Source: Salinisphaera sp.
GTDB taxonomy: Bacteria; Pseudomonadota; Gammaproteobacteria; Nevskiales; Salinisphaeraceae
DNA: 64,000 bases
Direction of reading: 5' to 3'
NCBI RefSeq assembly: GCF_002729955.1
Contig: NZ_PBYA01000054.1
Span: 1-64,000, forward strand
In this document: positions 54,531 through 64,000 of the stretch, piece after piece
Layout of the letters: every line of letters starts with the position of its first letter
How positions within the stretch are numbered: position 1 is the stretch's first letter
Made by a program: the position numbers and the translations under genes
Notes under the pieces: model-generated
The model's database searches: none
What the model was told of the DNA's origin: nothing
Seen by the model: only the letters and a program-made list of their open reading frames with translations

Positions 54531-57160
54531 TCGCCGTCTGCCTCGTTGTTGCCGGCGCTTTCGCCGAGATCCTCGGCAAGGCCCTTTCCGGCTTCGGGCA
54601 GGCTCGTGGCGGTATCGACGCCCACACCCGCGGCGCGCTTGCCGGCCTGGGTGAGTTCCTCTCCCACCGCGGGCGCGCCCTCGATCAACTCGCCCGGTGC
54701 CGGAATGATGCTGGTCACGCCCGACAGCAGATCGGTGATCGGCATGATCGGCGAGACGTCGTCTGCGGCCTGGCCGCTGCCCAGCAGGCCGTCGCCGGCT
54801 AACAGGCCGCCGACCAGCCCTTCGCTGTCATCGCCGTCGGCAACCGGGGTCGCCGGTTCGGGCTGATTGATCTCACCCTGACCGGCCGGGTTCGGGGCCA
54901 CGCCCACCGGCGTCGACACCGACGGTACGCGTTTGCCGTCGGCGGCTTCGAAGCTGGCGAACAGCATGTACTGGCCCGCGGGCAGTACCGCCGGATTGGC
55001 CGTCATCTGTACGGTGAGCGCGTTGCCACTACGCGAAACGATCGGCAGCACCACCGCGCGTTGATCGCCGTCGACCAGGTGCGTGGTGGCCGTACGGCGA
55101 ATGAGCATGACCTGATCCACGGCCAGGTTGCTCACCGTCATGGTGAAGGTGTCGCCGTTGGTTTCGAGGTCGGCGGGCGCGTTCTCGATCACGGGCCGGT
55201 CGCTGCGCATGGCGTAGGGCGGGGTATAGATCTCGAAGGAGGGGTCGCGGCTTTCGTAGTTGGCCAGGCCGATACTGTCGAGGTTGATGTTCGATGCGTA
55301 GGCCGTGTTGATCGGCGAATGGCCGCCGACGAGCACGCGCCCGTCGGGCATCAGCAACGCCGTGTTGTGGTAGGTACGCTTGCGATGCGCTCGCGTCATC
55401 ACCTGCCAGGTTTCGGTCTGCGGATCGAAGCGTTCGGCTTCGCGGATCGCGCCTTCCGCCCCGGGGACCACCACGCCGTCCCGATCGCCGCCGGAGAAGA
55501 TCATGACGCTGTCGTCAGGCATGATCACGGAATAGCTGTACCAGCGCGGCCGGCTCAGCGGTCCGGTCAGTCGCGAGGAATAGCGCATGTCGTCGCCGTT
55601 GACCTCGACCGTATCGATACGCGAGGACGACACCGGCAGGTAGCCGCCGGGGCTGCCCACGGTGACATAGGTGGGTACACCGCCGGCGGTCAGGAACTCG
55701 GCTTCGTGGTAGCCGCCGTTTTCGTCCGGGCGCAGCGGGAGCATGGCCGAGAAGGTCGAACCGCGCATGCCGGAGCCGATCGTACGTTCCAGCGTGCGGG
55801 CGTCGACCGGCGTATCGGCCAGTTGCTCGATTGCGGCCGCGGGATTGCTGACGGTCGTGCCCACCAGATCGCCAAGCAGGCTGGTGACCTGTTTGCCGTT
55901 CAGATTGGTCGGGTTGAGGGTGCTGGTCAGTTCCTTGAGTCCGATCTCATTGAACTTGAGCGGCAGCCCGGCATAGCCCAGATCGGTCCATTGCTGGGTG
56001 TCCGGATCGTAGGCGGCCACGATATTCCAAAGTGCCTGATCGTAGGCCTGGCCGAACGGATTGAATGCCTGGCCGCCGGCGTTGTAATAGACCTGGCCGT
56101 TCGGCAGCAGGTGCAGGCGCGGGAACAGCGGCAGCGAGCGCTGTGCGGCGTCGCCGTTCTCGCTCCAGCGCCCGGTATCCAGGTCGTAGGTTTCGGTTTG
56201 CGTGACGTTGCGCCCCGAGTTCAACGGCTGTTCCGGGTACACCGGCTTGAGCAGCTTGGTGACACCGCTGGCCACGAACACGTCACCGTCGGCGAGGGTC
56301 ACGAGGGTGGGGTACCAGCGCCCGAACGTCATGTCGCCGCTTTGCGTCCACGTATTGCTTTGCGGGTCGAAGATACGCGAGGACTTGAGCCCTTCGAGTT
56401 CGACCACGCCCACCGGCAGGCCGTCCACGCCGGGCTCGGTGTAGTAGTCGGTCCCGCCTACCGCCATCATGCTGCCATCGGCAAGGAATACCACGTCCGC
56501 GCAGAACAGGGCGCCGTCGTTCTTGGCGGTGTTGTCGGCGGTGGACAGAATGCCGTCGGGCACACCCGGCAGGCCGCGCGCGATGGTTTCGCTGTCGTTG
56601 CCCTTCGGGTTGGCGCCGCCGTCGATCGGGGAGGGTTTTTTCCACGACGGCGTGTCGCCTTCGCCCAGGCTGAGTACCCGCGACTGATCGTTGACGGTGA
56701 CCTCGCCGAACTCGGCCACGATCGACAGCTCCACGTTCTCGGTGCCTTCCAGGGCATTGAGATAGACGAAGCGGCCGTCGCCGAGATTGGCCACCGTGCC
56801 GGCCGCCGGCTTGCAGCTCAGCGTGCCGTCCTCGCGCGTCAGGCAGCGTTCGTCGGTTTCCACCGTTTTACCGTCGACCACGAGGGTGGGTTCGGCAAAG
56901 GGTTCGCTGAAACGACCGCCGATCTGCGGCGGCAGGTTGTTCGCCTCGGCGCCGCGTGGCGCGGCGGCGGGTCTGGCCGTAGACGCAGTGTCCGCGGATG
57001 CCGAAGCCGTATCGGTGGAGTCGCTCTGTGCGGGCGTATCCGGCTTACCGGCATTGAGCAGTTTGCCCAATACGCCGTCGTCGAGGGCAGCCAGCGCCGG
57101 GCTGGATGACAAACAGAAAGCCAGGGCGGCCGTCGTCGCCGCAGACAGGGTCGTGCGCAT
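54527..57160 (-). CDS. Secreted copper radical oxidase (galactose oxidase/GlxA-like)
   Basis: The 877-residue precursor has a signal peptide (about 1-25), a low-complexity linker (40-70), a seven-bladed kelch propeller and a C-terminal DUF1929 domain (about 650-755). All galactose-oxidase active-site residues have counterparts: C220 (ALFCADVVF) and Y283 (GRWYPT) for the Cys-Tyr radical cofactor, Y597 and H598 (RKRTYHNTALLMPDGRV), and H694 (RTATTHLVDGDQ). It should oxidise an alcohol or aldehyde with release of H2O2; the substrate is unknown. Residues 760-877 form an extra acidic, glycine-rich tail. A GGAGGA site precedes ATG 57160. It heads the operon with the two-module protein and sodC. Confidence 0.9.
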   Translation of the reverse strand: MRTTLSAATTAALAFCLSSSPALAALDDGVLGKLLNAGKPDTPAQSDSTDTASASADTASTARPAAAPRGAEANNLPPQIGGRFSEPFAEPTLVVDGKTVETDERCLTREDGTLSCKPAAGTVANLGDGRFVYLNALEGTENVELSIVAEFGEVTVNDQSRVLSLGEGDTPSWKKPSPIDGGANPKGNDSETIARGLPGVPDGILSTADNTAKNDGALFCADVVFLADGSMMAVGGTDYYTEPGVDGLPVGVVELEGLKSSRIFDPQSNTWTQSGDMTFGRWYPTLVTLADGDVFVASGVTKLLKPVYPEQPLNSGRNVTQTETYDLDTGRWSENGDAAQRSLPLFPRLHLLPNGQVYYNAGGQAFNPFGQAYDQALWNIVAAYDPDTQQWTDLGYAGLPLKFNEIGLKELTSTLNPTNLNGKQVTSLLGDLVGTTVSNPAAAIEQLADTPVDARTLERTIGSGMRGSTFSAMLPLRPDENGGYHEAEFLTAGGVPTYVTVGSPGGYLPVSSSRIDTVEVNGDDMRYSSRLTGPLSRPRWYSYSVIMPDDSVMIFSGGDRDGVVVPGAEGAIREAERFDPQTETWQVMTRAHRKRTYHNTALLMPDGRVLVGGHSPINTAYASNINLDSIGLANYESRDPSFEIYTPPYAMRSDRPVIENAPADLETNGDTFTMTVSNLAVDQVMLIRRTATTHLVDGDQRAVVLPIVSRSGNALTVQMTANPAVLPAGQYMLFASFEAADGKRVPSVSTPVGVAPNPAGQGEINQPEPATPVADGDDSEGLVGGLLAGDGLLGSGQAADDVSPIMPITDLLSGVTSIIPAPGELIEGAPAVGEELTQAGKRAAGVGVDTATSLPEAGKGLAEDLGESAGNNEADGE

Positions 57161-57247
57161 CGGGTTCTCCTCCGACAACTTCGAGGCATTTTTGTCGTTT
57201 TGCCCGAGTCGTTTTATTTGTGATCGGTCGGAAGCAACCGTTAGCAC

Positions 57248-57265
57248 GCGCCAATTAATTGGCGC
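57248..57265. promoter_or_regulatory. 18-bp palindrome upstream of the copper oxidase operon
   Basis: A perfect palindrome, GCGCCAATTAATTGGCGC, lies 88-105 bp before the start codon in the AT-rich 5-prime region of the operon. It looks like a dimeric repressor or activator site. No clear -10/-35 pair could be fixed beside it; a TTGACG lies further upstream (minus strand near 57337). Confidence 0.5.
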
Positions 57266-57434
57266 AAACACGAAATTCGCGTCGGAAAGCCGTCTGTCGC
57301 GGCACAAGGCTTTGACTACAGGGGGTTAGCCAGTCGTCAAATTTTTGGGAAAAATTACCCAGAGACGTTTCTAGCGCCCGATCGGCTCGATCCAGCGCAG
57401 TCGGGCCGGGGGTTGCGCCCGGCCCGCAGCGGCC

Positions 57435-59027
57435 CTAGTGATGAAAGTGGCGAATGCCGGTAAAGACCATGGCAATGCCGGCTTCATCGGCGGCGGCGAT
57501 CACTTCGTCGTCGCGAATCGAGCCGCCGGGCTGGATCACGGCCTTCACGCCGGCTTCGGCGGCGGCGTCCAGGCCGTCGCGGAAGGGGAAGAAGGCATCC
57601 GATGCCATCACCGACCCGGCCACTTCCAGCCCCGCATCGCGGGCCTTGATGCCGGCGATACGGGCTGAATCCACACGGCTCATCTGCCCCGCGCCCACGC
57701 CGATCGTGCGCCCGTCGCGGGCGTAGACGATGGCGTTGGATTTCACGTACTTGGCCACTCGCCAGGCAAACAGCAAGTCCTGTAGCTGGGTGCCGTCGGG
57801 CTGGGCCTTTGTGACCACATCGAGCTTGTCGCGGTCGAACAGCAGGGCATCGGCGTCCTGTACCAGCAGCCCGCCGGCGATCTGGCGCATGGCCAGCTTC
57901 GGCGTGTCGCCGGCCTTGAAGTCGCCGGTGGCGATCACGCGCAGATTCTTCTTCTTGGAGAAGGCCTCCAGCGCGGCGTCGTCGATACGCGGGGCGATGA
58001 TCACTTCCGCGAACTGGTTGGCCAGAATCTGGTTCGCCGTGTCTACATCCAGGGCCTCGTTGAAGGCGATGATGCCGCCAAAGGCCGAGGTGGGGTCGGT
58101 GGCGAAGGCGCGCTCGTAGGCGGTCTTCAGGTCGGGACCGACGGCTACACCACAGGGGTTGGCGTGCTTGACGATCACGCAGGCCGGGGCCTGGTCGAAG
58201 GCGCGTACGCAGGCCAGAGCCGCGTCGGAATCAGCCAGGTTGTTGTAGGACAGCGCCTTGCCCTGGCACACGCGGGCATCCACCAGGCTCGCGGCCACCG
58301 GGTTGGAGGCGGCGTAGAGGGCCGCCCGCTGGTGCGGGTTCTCGCCGTAGCGCAGATCCTGGCGCTTGGTATAGGTCGCCGCGAAGCGGGCCGGCAGCAC
58401 GTCTTCGGCTTCGCTGTCGGGCGTGCTCTCGTCGCCCTGCAGATAGTCGGCGATGGCTCGGTCGTAGCCGGCGGTATGGTTGAAGCCCTTGGCAGCCAGA
58501 CGACGGCGGGTGGCGGTCCGGGTGCCGCCATGGGCACTCAGATCATCCAGTACGGCGTCGTAGTCCGCAGCATCCACGACCAGGGTCACGAAGGCGTGGT
58601 TCTTGGCCGCGGCACGCAGCATGGCCGGGCCGCCGATATCGATCGTCTCGATGGCCTGATCGCGCGGGCAGTTCGGGTCGGCCACGGTCTGTTCGAAGGG
58701 GTAGAGATTGACCACCACCAGGTCGATGGGCGCGATGCCCTGTTCGGCCATCACCTCGTCGTCCTGACCGCGCCGGCCGAGAATGCCGCCATGGATCTTG
58801 GGGTGCAGCGTCTTCACGCGCCCGTCCATGATCTCCGGCGCGCCGGTGTGGGCGGCTACATCGACCACCTCAACGCCGGCTTCGCGCAGCACGCGGGCGG
58901 TACCGCCGGTCGAAAGGATTTCGACACCGTGCTCATCGGCCAGCGCCTTGGCAAAGGCGGCCACGCCGGTCTTGTCGGAAACGCTGATCAGGGCGCGGCG
59001 GATGGGGGCGTGTTCGGTTGCGGTCAC
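57435..59027 (-). CDS. purH: AICAR transformylase/IMP cyclohydrolase
   Basis: PurH performs the last two steps of IMP synthesis. The 530-residue protein has the N-terminal IMP cyclohydrolase domain ([37 protein letters not shown]) and the transformylase domain ([51 protein letters not shown]). The start is GTG 59027, with AAAGG seven bases upstream; an upstream TTG lies in the fis terminator and is rejected. A 9-bp GC hairpin (57402-57410 with 57418-57426) follows the stop. Confidence 0.97.
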   Translation of the reverse strand: MTATEHAPIRRALISVSDKTGVAAFAKALADEHGVEILSTGGTARVLREAGVEVVDVAAHTGAPEIMDGRVKTLHPKIHGGILGRRGQDDEVMAEQGIAPIDLVVVNLYPFEQTVADPNCPRDQAIETIDIGGPAMLRAAAKNHAFVTLVVDAADYDAVLDDLSAHGGTRTATRRRLAAKGFNHTAGYDRAIADYLQGDESTPDSEAEDVLPARFAATYTKRQDLRYGENPHQRAALYAASNPVAASLVDARVCQGKALSYNNLADSDAALACVRAFDQAPACVIVKHANPCGVAVGPDLKTAYERAFATDPTSAFGGIIAFNEALDVDTANQILANQFAEVIIAPRIDDAALEAFSKKKNLRVIATGDFKAGDTPKLAMRQIAGGLLVQDADALLFDRDKLDVVTKAQPDGTQLQDLLFAWRVAKYVKSNAIVYARDGRTIGVGAGQMSRVDSARIAGIKARDAGLEVAGSVMASDAFFPFRDGLDAAAEAGVKAVIQPGGSIRDDEVIAAADEAGIAMVFTGIRHFHH

Positions 59028-59064
59028 GATAGCCTTTGTCCGTGAGACGGTTTGTATTGGGTTC

Positions 59065-59090
59065 AAATAAAAACACCCGCAATGCGGGTG
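59065..59090 (-). terminator. Intrinsic terminator after fis
   Basis: CACCCGC and GCGGGTG (59074-59080 and 59084-59090) form a 7-bp stem with a 3-nt loop. On the minus strand it is followed by TTTTTATTT. It lies 27 bp after the fis stop and separates fis from purH, which must then use its own promoter or read-through. Confidence 0.85.
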
Positions 59091-59117
59091 GTAGCGTTCT
59101 TGCCGTGATGCGACGGT

Positions 59118-59375
59118 CTAGCGGTCGAGGGCGTAGTTGCGCAGCTTCTTGCGCAGGGTGCCGCGGTTGATGCCCAGCATTTCCGCGGCCCGCGACTGGT
59201 TGCCCTGGCTGTAGTCGAGCACGCGCTCGAGCAGCGGCTTTTCGACCTGTTCGAGCACCATCTGGTACAGGTCGCGCGGCGGTGCGCAGCCGTTGAGCGA
59301 TTCGAAATAACGATCGAGACTGGCGCCGACATAATGACTGAGCGGCTTGGCAGCGTCGGAGTCGGTCTTCGGCAT
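59118..59375 (-). CDS. fis: DNA-binding protein Fis
   Basis: Fis is a nucleoid-associated regulator of stable RNA and growth-phase genes. The 85-residue protein ends with the conserved helix-turn-helix: LDYSQGNQSRAAEMLGINRGTLRKKLRNY, preceded by LYQMVLEQVEKPLLERVL of the dimer core. The usual neighbour dusB is absent; instead it follows prmA by 82 bp, as in pseudomonad-like gene order. ATG 59375 gives the usual length. Confidence 0.95.
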   Translation of the reverse strand: MPKTDSDAAKPLSHYVGASLDRYFESLNGCAPPRDLYQMVLEQVEKPLLERVLDYSQGNQSRAAEMLGINRGTLRKKLRNYALDR

Positions 59376-59457
59376 TCGAAACGGGCGCACTGGCGGGACA
59401 AGGCGCAAAACTATAACGGCATTTCCCGCCCAGAGAAAGACGACTTTCGGCTATTCG

Positions 59458-60351
59458 TTATCCAGCCCCGTGGCGCCAGCCGTTCAGGCGCACCCAGTCC
59501 TCTTCCACGGCCGGCTCGGCGAACTCGAATGCGCGATCGTAAGCGTTCTTCACATCCTCGATCTGGCGCGTGAGCAGTCCCGACAGCACCAGCGGCGCAC
59601 CGGGTGCGGCATGGGCGGTCAGCGTGGGGGCGAGGGCGATCAGGGGCTTGGCCAGAATGTTCGCCAGCACGATATCGAAGCAGCGTTCGCCGATGCCATC
59701 GAGCGCCGGGGTATGGATACGCTCGAGCACGCCGTTGCGTTCGGCGTTTTCCTGGGTCGCCCGGACGGCCTGGTCGTCGATATCCACGGCCGTGACCGAC
59801 GCCGCACCGAGGCGCGCTGCGGCCACCGCAAGAATGCCCGAGCCGCAGCCGTAGTCGAGCACATGCTTGCCGGCGAGATCGGCCTCGGCCAGCCACGCCA
59901 GGCACAGGGCCGTGGTCGGGTGGGTGCCGGTCCCAAAAGCCAGGCCGGGGTCCAGGCGCACGACGATGGCTTCATCATCGGCCTCGACCGGGGCGTTGTG
60001 GGGCGCGATCCACAGCCGTTCGCCAAAGCGGATCGGCGGATGCTGGGCCAGCCAGGCGCTGGCCCAGTCCTGGTTTTCCAGGCGATCCGTGCGAATGGTT
60101 GCCTCGTTGCCCAGCGCTTCGCGCAGAGCGGCTTCGATGGGCTCGGCACGGGTGCCGTCGGTGAACAGGCCGGTAATGCGCGAATCCACAAAGGCCGGCT
60201 GTTCGTTGGGCGTGTTTTCCACGGTGATGTCGTCGCCGGCATCGAGCACGGTCACCGCCTCGGCATCGAAGCTTTCGAACACCGCCTCGGCCAGCGACGC
60301 CCGCGGCGTTTCCACCGTGATCTGCAGCCATGCGACGGGGGCGTCAGCCAC
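59458..60351 (-). CDS. prmA: Ribosomal protein L11 methyltransferase
   Basis: PrmA trimethylates ribosomal protein L11. The 297-residue protein starts at GTG 60351 inside the accC end (8-bp overlap). It has the substrate-binding N-terminal domain and the SAM-binding domain with [39 protein letters not shown] and the NILAKPL catalytic motif. Length matches the family (about 293). Confidence 0.96.
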   Translation of the reverse strand: MADAPVAWLQITVETPRASLAEAVFESFDAEAVTVLDAGDDITVENTPNEQPAFVDSRITGLFTDGTRAEPIEAALREALGNEATIRTDRLENQDWASAWLAQHPPIRFGERLWIAPHNAPVEADDEAIVVRLDPGLAFGTGTHPTTALCLAWLAEADLAGKHVLDYGCGSGILAVAAARLGAASVTAVDIDDQAVRATQENAERNGVLERIHTPALDGIGERCFDIVLANILAKPLIALAPTLTAHAAPGAPLVLSGLLTRQIEDVKNAYDRAFEFAEPAVEEDWVRLNGWRHGAG

Positions 60352-61699
60352 GGCCGCTTTCTTCCTTGAGCTTCTTTTCCAGCCAGTGGATCGATACGCC
60401 GCCGGCGATATGGGCCGGATCGTGGATGATGCGCTTGTGCAGGGCGATGTTGGTGTTGATGCCCTCCACGACCATCTCTGAGAGCGCCATATCCAGACGC
60501 GCGGCCGCGGCTTCGCGGGTATCGCCATGGGCGATGAGCTTGCCGATGAGCGAATCGTAATAGGGCGGAATGCTGTAGCCGGCATAGATATGTGAATCCA
60601 TGCGAATGCCCGGGCCGCCCGGCGCGTGGTAGGCCTGGATCTTGCCCGGCGATGGCACGAAGGTTTCGGCATGCTCGGCGTTGATACGACATTCGATGGC
60701 ATGCCCGCGAAGCTGGATATCTTCCTGCTTGTAACGCAGTTCGTGGCCGGCGGCGATACGCAGCTGCTCGGCGACCAGGTCGACGCCGGTGATCATCTCG
60801 GTCACCGGATGCTCGACCTGAATACGGGTGTTCATTTCGATGAAATGGAACTCGCCGTTCTCGTAAAGGAATTCGAACGTGCCGGCGCCGCGATAGCCGA
60901 TGCGCTTGCAGGCATCCACGCACAGCTTGCCGATATGGGCTCGCTCTTCGGGGGTGATGCCCGGCGCCGGCGCTTCTTCCACCACTTTCTGGTGGCGGCG
61001 CTGGGGTGAGCAGTCTCGCTCCCCCAGGTGGATGGCGTTGCCGTGGTTGTCGGCCAGCACCTGAACCTCGATATGCCGGGGCAGTTCGAGGTATTTCTCC
61101 ATGTAGACGGCCGGGTTGCCGAAAAAGCTCGCGGCTTCGCGGCGGGCCATGTCGATGGCGCCGGCCAGGGCCTTGGCCTCGTAGACCACATGCATGCCCC
61201 GCCCGCCGCCGCCGCCGGCCGCCTTGATGATCACCGGAAAGCCGATCTTCTGGGCCAGCTTGCGGTTGGCGGCGTCGTCGGCGGTGAGCGGCGCGCCGGA
61301 GCCGGGCACACAGGGCACGCCCGCGGCCTGCATTTCCTGAATGGCCGAGGTCTTGTCGCCCATCAGGCGGATGGTTTCCGCCCGCGGGCCGATGAAGGTG
61401 AAGCCGGACTGCTCCACGCTTTCCGCGAAATCCGCGTTTTCCGAGAGAAAGCCGTAGCCGGGATGAATCGCACTCGCGCCGGCCACTTCGGCCGTGCTCA
61501 TGAGCGCGGCCATGTTCAGATAGCTCTTGGCACTTTCTGCCGGGCCGATACACACGGCCTCTTCGGCGAGCAGCACATGCTTTTGTTCGCGGTCGGCGGT
61601 GGAATAGGCCGCGACCACGGGCACGTCGAGTTCGCGGCAGGCGCGCAGAATACGCAGCGCGATCTCGCCGCGATTGGCGATGAGGACTTTGCCTAACAT
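60344..61699 (-). CDS. accC: Biotin carboxylase subunit of acetyl-CoA carboxylase
   Basis: AccC carboxylates the biotin of AccB with bicarbonate and ATP, the first half-reaction of fatty acid synthesis. The 451-residue protein has the ATP-grasp domain with [14 protein letters not shown], the [14 protein letters not shown] motif and the catalytic [16 protein letters not shown] segment. It starts 10 bp after accB and overlaps prmA. Confidence 0.98.
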   Translation of the reverse strand: MLGKVLIANRGEIALRILRACRELDVPVVAAYSTADREQKHVLLAEEAVCIGPAESAKSYLNMAALMSTAEVAGASAIHPGYGFLSENADFAESVEQSGFTFIGPRAETIRLMGDKTSAIQEMQAAGVPCVPGSGAPLTADDAANRKLAQKIGFPVIIKAAGGGGGRGMHVVYEAKALAGAIDMARREAASFFGNPAVYMEKYLELPRHIEVQVLADNHGNAIHLGERDCSPQRRHQKVVEEAPAPGITPEERAHIGKLCVDACKRIGYRGAGTFEFLYENGEFHFIEMNTRIQVEHPVTEMITGVDLVAEQLRIAAGHELRYKQEDIQLRGHAIECRINAEHAETFVPSPGKIQAYHAPGGPGIRMDSHIYAGYSIPPYYDSLIGKLIAHGDTREAAAARLDMALSEMVVEGINTNIALHKRIIHDPAHIAGGVSIHWLEKKLKEESGRG

Positions 61700-61709
61700 G
61701 GGCGCCCCC

Positions 61710-62171
61710 TTACTTGACGACGAACAGCGGCTGATCGAACTCGACCGGCTGGCCGTTTTCGACGAGCACGGCGCTGACTTCACCCGAAACTTCTGCCTCG
61801 ATCTGGTTGAGCATCTTCATGGCTTCGATGATGCACAGCGTATCGGTGGGCCCGATCTTGTCGCCCACGTCCACGAACGGCTTGGCGTCCGGCGCCGGTG
61901 CGCGATAGAAGGTGCCCACCATGGGCGAGCGCACGATATGGCCTTCCGGCGTATCGTCTTCTTCCTCGGCGCTGCCGGCTTCGCTGCCAGCGCTTGCCGC
62001 GATCGGCGCAGGGGCAGCCGGTGCCGCTGGCTGCGGCGGGGCGGCCGGCACGCTGCCCGGGGCCGGATAGCGGCCGATACGAACGGATTCTTCGCCTTCG
62101 GTGATCTCGAGTTCGGCGATGCCCGAATCCTCGACCAGCTCGATGAGCTTTTTCAGTTTGCGGATATCCAT
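61710..62171 (-). CDS. accB: Biotin carboxyl carrier protein of acetyl-CoA carboxylase
   Basis: AccB carries the biotin between AccC and the carboxyltransferase. The 153-residue protein has an N-terminal helical region ([20 protein letters not shown]), an alanine/proline-rich linker (about 36-70) and the biotinyl domain with the biotinylated lysine K119 in EAMKM and the preceding thumb region. It lies 7 bp after aroQ. Confidence 0.98.
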   Translation of the reverse strand: MDIRKLKKLIELVEDSGIAELEITEGEESVRIGRYPAPGSVPAAPPQPAAPAAPAPIAASAGSEAGSAEEEDDTPEGHIVRSPMVGTFYRAPAPDAKPFVDVGDKIGPTDTLCIIEAMKMLNQIEAEVSGEVSAVLVENGQPVEFDQPLFVVK

Positions 62172-62178
62172 TGGGGTG

Positions 62179-62634
62179 CTATTTCTCCTCGGTGGCCTCG
62201 GCGGCGCGCGCCATCGCAGCATCCAGGGCCAGACTGTAGCCCTGCGCGCCAAAACCGGTGATGGTGCCGATCGCGATATCGGCGATATAGGAATGGTGGC
62301 GAAACGCTTCGCGTTGCGCGGTATTGGATAGATGGATTTCGATACAGGCCAGCTGGGTGCCCAGCAGCGCGTCGCGCAGAGCAATGCTCGTATGCGTGAA
62401 CGCACCGGGGTTGAACAGCACGCAGGCGACGTTTTCATCGCGGGCGGCATGGAGGCGATCAATCAGGTCGCCTTCGCTGTTGGACTGAAAACTGGCCAGG
62501 CTATGGCCGTGCTCGCTGGCGCGTGCTGCCAGGCGCTGCTCGATATCGGCGAGCGTGTCGTGGCCGTAGACCGCCGGCTCGCGGGTGCCGAGCAGGTTCA
62601 GGTTGGGTCCATTGAGCAGCAGAAAATGAGCCAC
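62179..62634 (-). CDS. aroQ: Type II 3-dehydroquinate dehydratase
   Basis: AroQ makes 3-dehydroshikimate in the shikimate pathway. The 151-residue protein starts [20 protein letters not shown], with the catalytic tyrosine in VYG, the [17 protein letters not shown] segment and the EIHLSN motif. It begins the aroQ-accB-accC-prmA block, an arrangement common in gammaproteobacteria. Confidence 0.97.
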   Translation of the reverse strand: MAHFLLLNGPNLNLLGTREPAVYGHDTLADIEQRLAARASEHGHSLASFQSNSEGDLIDRLHAARDENVACVLFNPGAFTHTSIALRDALLGTQLACIEIHLSNTAQREAFRHHSYIADIAIGTITGFGAQGYSLALDAAMARAAEATEEK

Positions 62635-62806
62635 GCAGGCCGTCCGTGTCTGGCGATGGCTGGAGTCTGCCCCAAGGAAATTGGCGTTACAACCGAAAAG
62701 AAAGTGTTTTCGCGACCGTTCGCTGCCGTATTGTCGGTAATTCGGCGACGTTCACCCCAGCCGGGCCGCATCGTTGCGGCTGTTTCGCGCCATTCGGGGC
62801 ACTGGC

Positions 62807-63352
62807 TCAGTCTTTGGTGGCAGATGCCCTTTTTTCGAGCAATGGCTGCACGATATCGGACAATCGCGCATGATCCAGCGCACCGGCAATACGGGCAACG
62901 ACTTTGCCATCCCGATCGACGATGGCCGTGAACGGCAGCACCCCGGCCGGCGCATCGGCGGCGGTATAGCGATCCTGGATGCGGGCGCCTTCGGTGGCAT
63001 CCGCCAGCACCGGATAGTTGATGTCGTAGCGCTCGGCGAATTCGCCCGCGGCGTCCGCTGTATCGACGGCAATACCCAGAATCTGAAGGCCCCGCTCGCC
63101 GTATTCGCGCTGGGCGTCGATAAGCATGGGCACTTCTTCGCGACAGGGTTTGCACCAGCTGGCCCAGAAGTTGAGCACCACCACCTGGCCGTCATAGTCG
63201 GCCATGGCATGCGGCTGGCCTTGCAGATCGGTGAGGCTGAAGTCGGCACGGTGCGGCGTGTCCTCGGCGCTGTACCCGTAGAGCAGCACGGCCGCGGCTG
63301 CCACGGCGACCAGCACGACCACGCCCAGAATATTGGCGGTGGGACGAGTCAT
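62807..63352 (-). CDS. TlpA-like thioredoxin-fold protein
   Basis: The 181-residue protein has one N-terminal membrane helix (about 8-26) and a periplasmic TlpA/ResA-like thioredoxin domain with the redox motif WCKPC (C67, C70). It presumably accepts electrons from DsbD, whose gene directly precedes it with an ATGA overlap, to reduce periplasmic or cytochrome-maturation substrates. The actual partner is unknown. Confidence 0.9.
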   Translation of the reverse strand: MTRPTANILGVVVLVAVAAAAVLLYGYSAEDTPHRADFSLTDLQGQPHAMADYDGQVVVLNFWASWCKPCREEVPMLIDAQREYGERGLQILGIAVDTADAAGEFAERYDINYPVLADATEGARIQDRYTAADAPAGVLPFTAIVDRDGKVVARIAGALDHARLSDIVQPLLEKRASATKD

Positions 63353-64000
63353 AGCGAGCGCTCCAGGCGGTTCAGACGATCGATGAAGCCGGCCGGGTCA
63401 ATGGTGCCGATAAGGCGCTGGTCGTCGGCTTCGCTGCCGTCGGGGCGATAGAACAGCACGGTGGGCGGGCCGAATACGTCCAGCTCGCGCATGAGCGCCC
63501 GGTCGGCGCCGTCGTAATCGGTCACGTCCACCTGCAGGGCGACCACGTTCGATAGCGCTTCGCGTACCTCGGGCTCCGCGAACAGGCCGTGTTCCATCTG
63601 TACGCACTCCACGCACCAGTCGGCATAGAAATCCACCACCGCGGCTCGGCCGTTTTCACGGGCGTTGGCGAGCGCGGCCTGAAGCTGGTCGAGATCGGCC
63701 ACGCGGGTGAAGGGGGAGCTCGTATCGTCTTGCGTTGGGCTGCCGGCAGCGGCTGGGCCCGTAGTCAGCGGCGCGAGGGGGTGCACGGCGGTCGCGTTTT
63801 TCGCGCCGGCCAGTACGCCCACCGTGGCCGCCCCGGCATAAATGAACAGCAGGAAGACCACGCCGCGCAGAACGGCACGCCCGGCACGCGCGGCCGGGTC
63901 CAGCGTGGACAGATAGCTGCCATAGGCCAGGGCCAGCAAACCCCAGCCGGCCTGGCTGACCGCGTTGGGCAGAATACGGGTGAGCAGCCAGAGGGCGACG
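63349..64000 (-). CDS. dsbD: Thiol:disulfide interchange protein DsbD, C-terminal part (cut by window end)
   Basis: The reading frame is open to position 64000, so only the C-terminal 216 or so residues are here. They include the end of the membrane domain (VALWLLTRILPNAVSQ and LRGVVFLLFIYAGA) and the periplasmic thioredoxin-like domain with DFYADWCVECVQME. DsbD passes electrons from cytoplasmic thioredoxin to periplasmic acceptors, probably including the adjacent TlpA-like protein. Confidence 0.92.
   Translation of the reverse strand, partial: VALWLLTRILPNAVSQAGWGLLALAYGSYLSTLDPAARAGRAVLRGVVFLLFIYAGAATVGVLAGAKNATAVHPLAPLTTGPAAAGSPTQDDTSSPFTRVADLDQLQAALANARENGRAAVVDFYADWCVECVQMEHGLFAEPEVREALSNVVALQVDVTDYDGADRALMRELDVFGPPTVLFYRPDGSEADDQRLIGTIDPAGFIDRLNRLERSL

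Noticed and set aside
60352-60702. Upstream extension of prmA within accC
   Set aside because: It is a shadow of accC; the GTG at 60351 restores the normal PrmA length and N-terminus.

Overview
This is a GC-rich chromosomal window from a gammaproteobacterium. The presence of fis, mlaFEDCB, a DUF1820 gene, a single long-form PurL and the orders aroQ-accB-accC-prmA-fis-purH and gatCAB/mreBCD support that class. The overall look would fit a Salinisphaera-like halotolerant lineage, but that genus is my inference and cannot be proven here.

About 1-1463 holds a repeat-rich intergenic stretch and a DUF815 ATPase gene. About 1464-17282 is a complete type I-C CRISPR-Cas locus on the minus strand: an optional parDE-like toxin-antitoxin pair at its head, then cas3-cas5c-cas8c-cas7c-cas4-cas1-cas2, a 194-bp leader with a boxA-like antitermination motif, and a very long array (109 repeats, plus one fossil repeat). 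The array is freshest next to cas2 and decays at its far end. cas8c carries a well-placed internal start that should yield the small subunit Cas11c. A 266-bp palindromic MITE-like element follows the antitoxin.

About 17700-34000 is mixed housekeeping and accessory DNA: a zinc alcohol dehydrogenase coupled to an SRPBCC protein, ettA, cysH, an intact IS1182-type insertion sequence, mltF, tRNA-Ser(CGA), a DUF1820 gene, a metallo-beta-lactamase-fold protein, purL, ypeA and an acyl-CoA synthetase, followed by a 550-bp stretch without a convincing gene.

About 34000-48200, all minus strand, is an envelope supercluster: mreBCD-mrdA-rodA-mltB-rlpA-dacA (rod-shape elongation and peptidoglycan), a D-amino-acid transaminase, ybeD-lipB (lipoylation) and mlaFEDCB (outer-membrane lipid asymmetry). 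A terminator-like hairpin sits in the mreB leader. Divergently, gatCAB (Gln-tRNA/Asn-tRNA amidotransferase) is on the plus strand, followed by a diverged tandem intergenic repeat and yjbQ.

About 52975-57160 is a compact three-gene secreted operon: a copper radical oxidase of the galactose oxidase/GlxA type with all the metal and radical residues in place, an unrecognised exported protein made of two copies of one module, and a Cu/Zn superoxide dismutase. This is the most interesting candidate for an undescribed functional unit. The window ends with dsbD(partial)-tlpA, aroQ-accB-accC-prmA-fis and purH.
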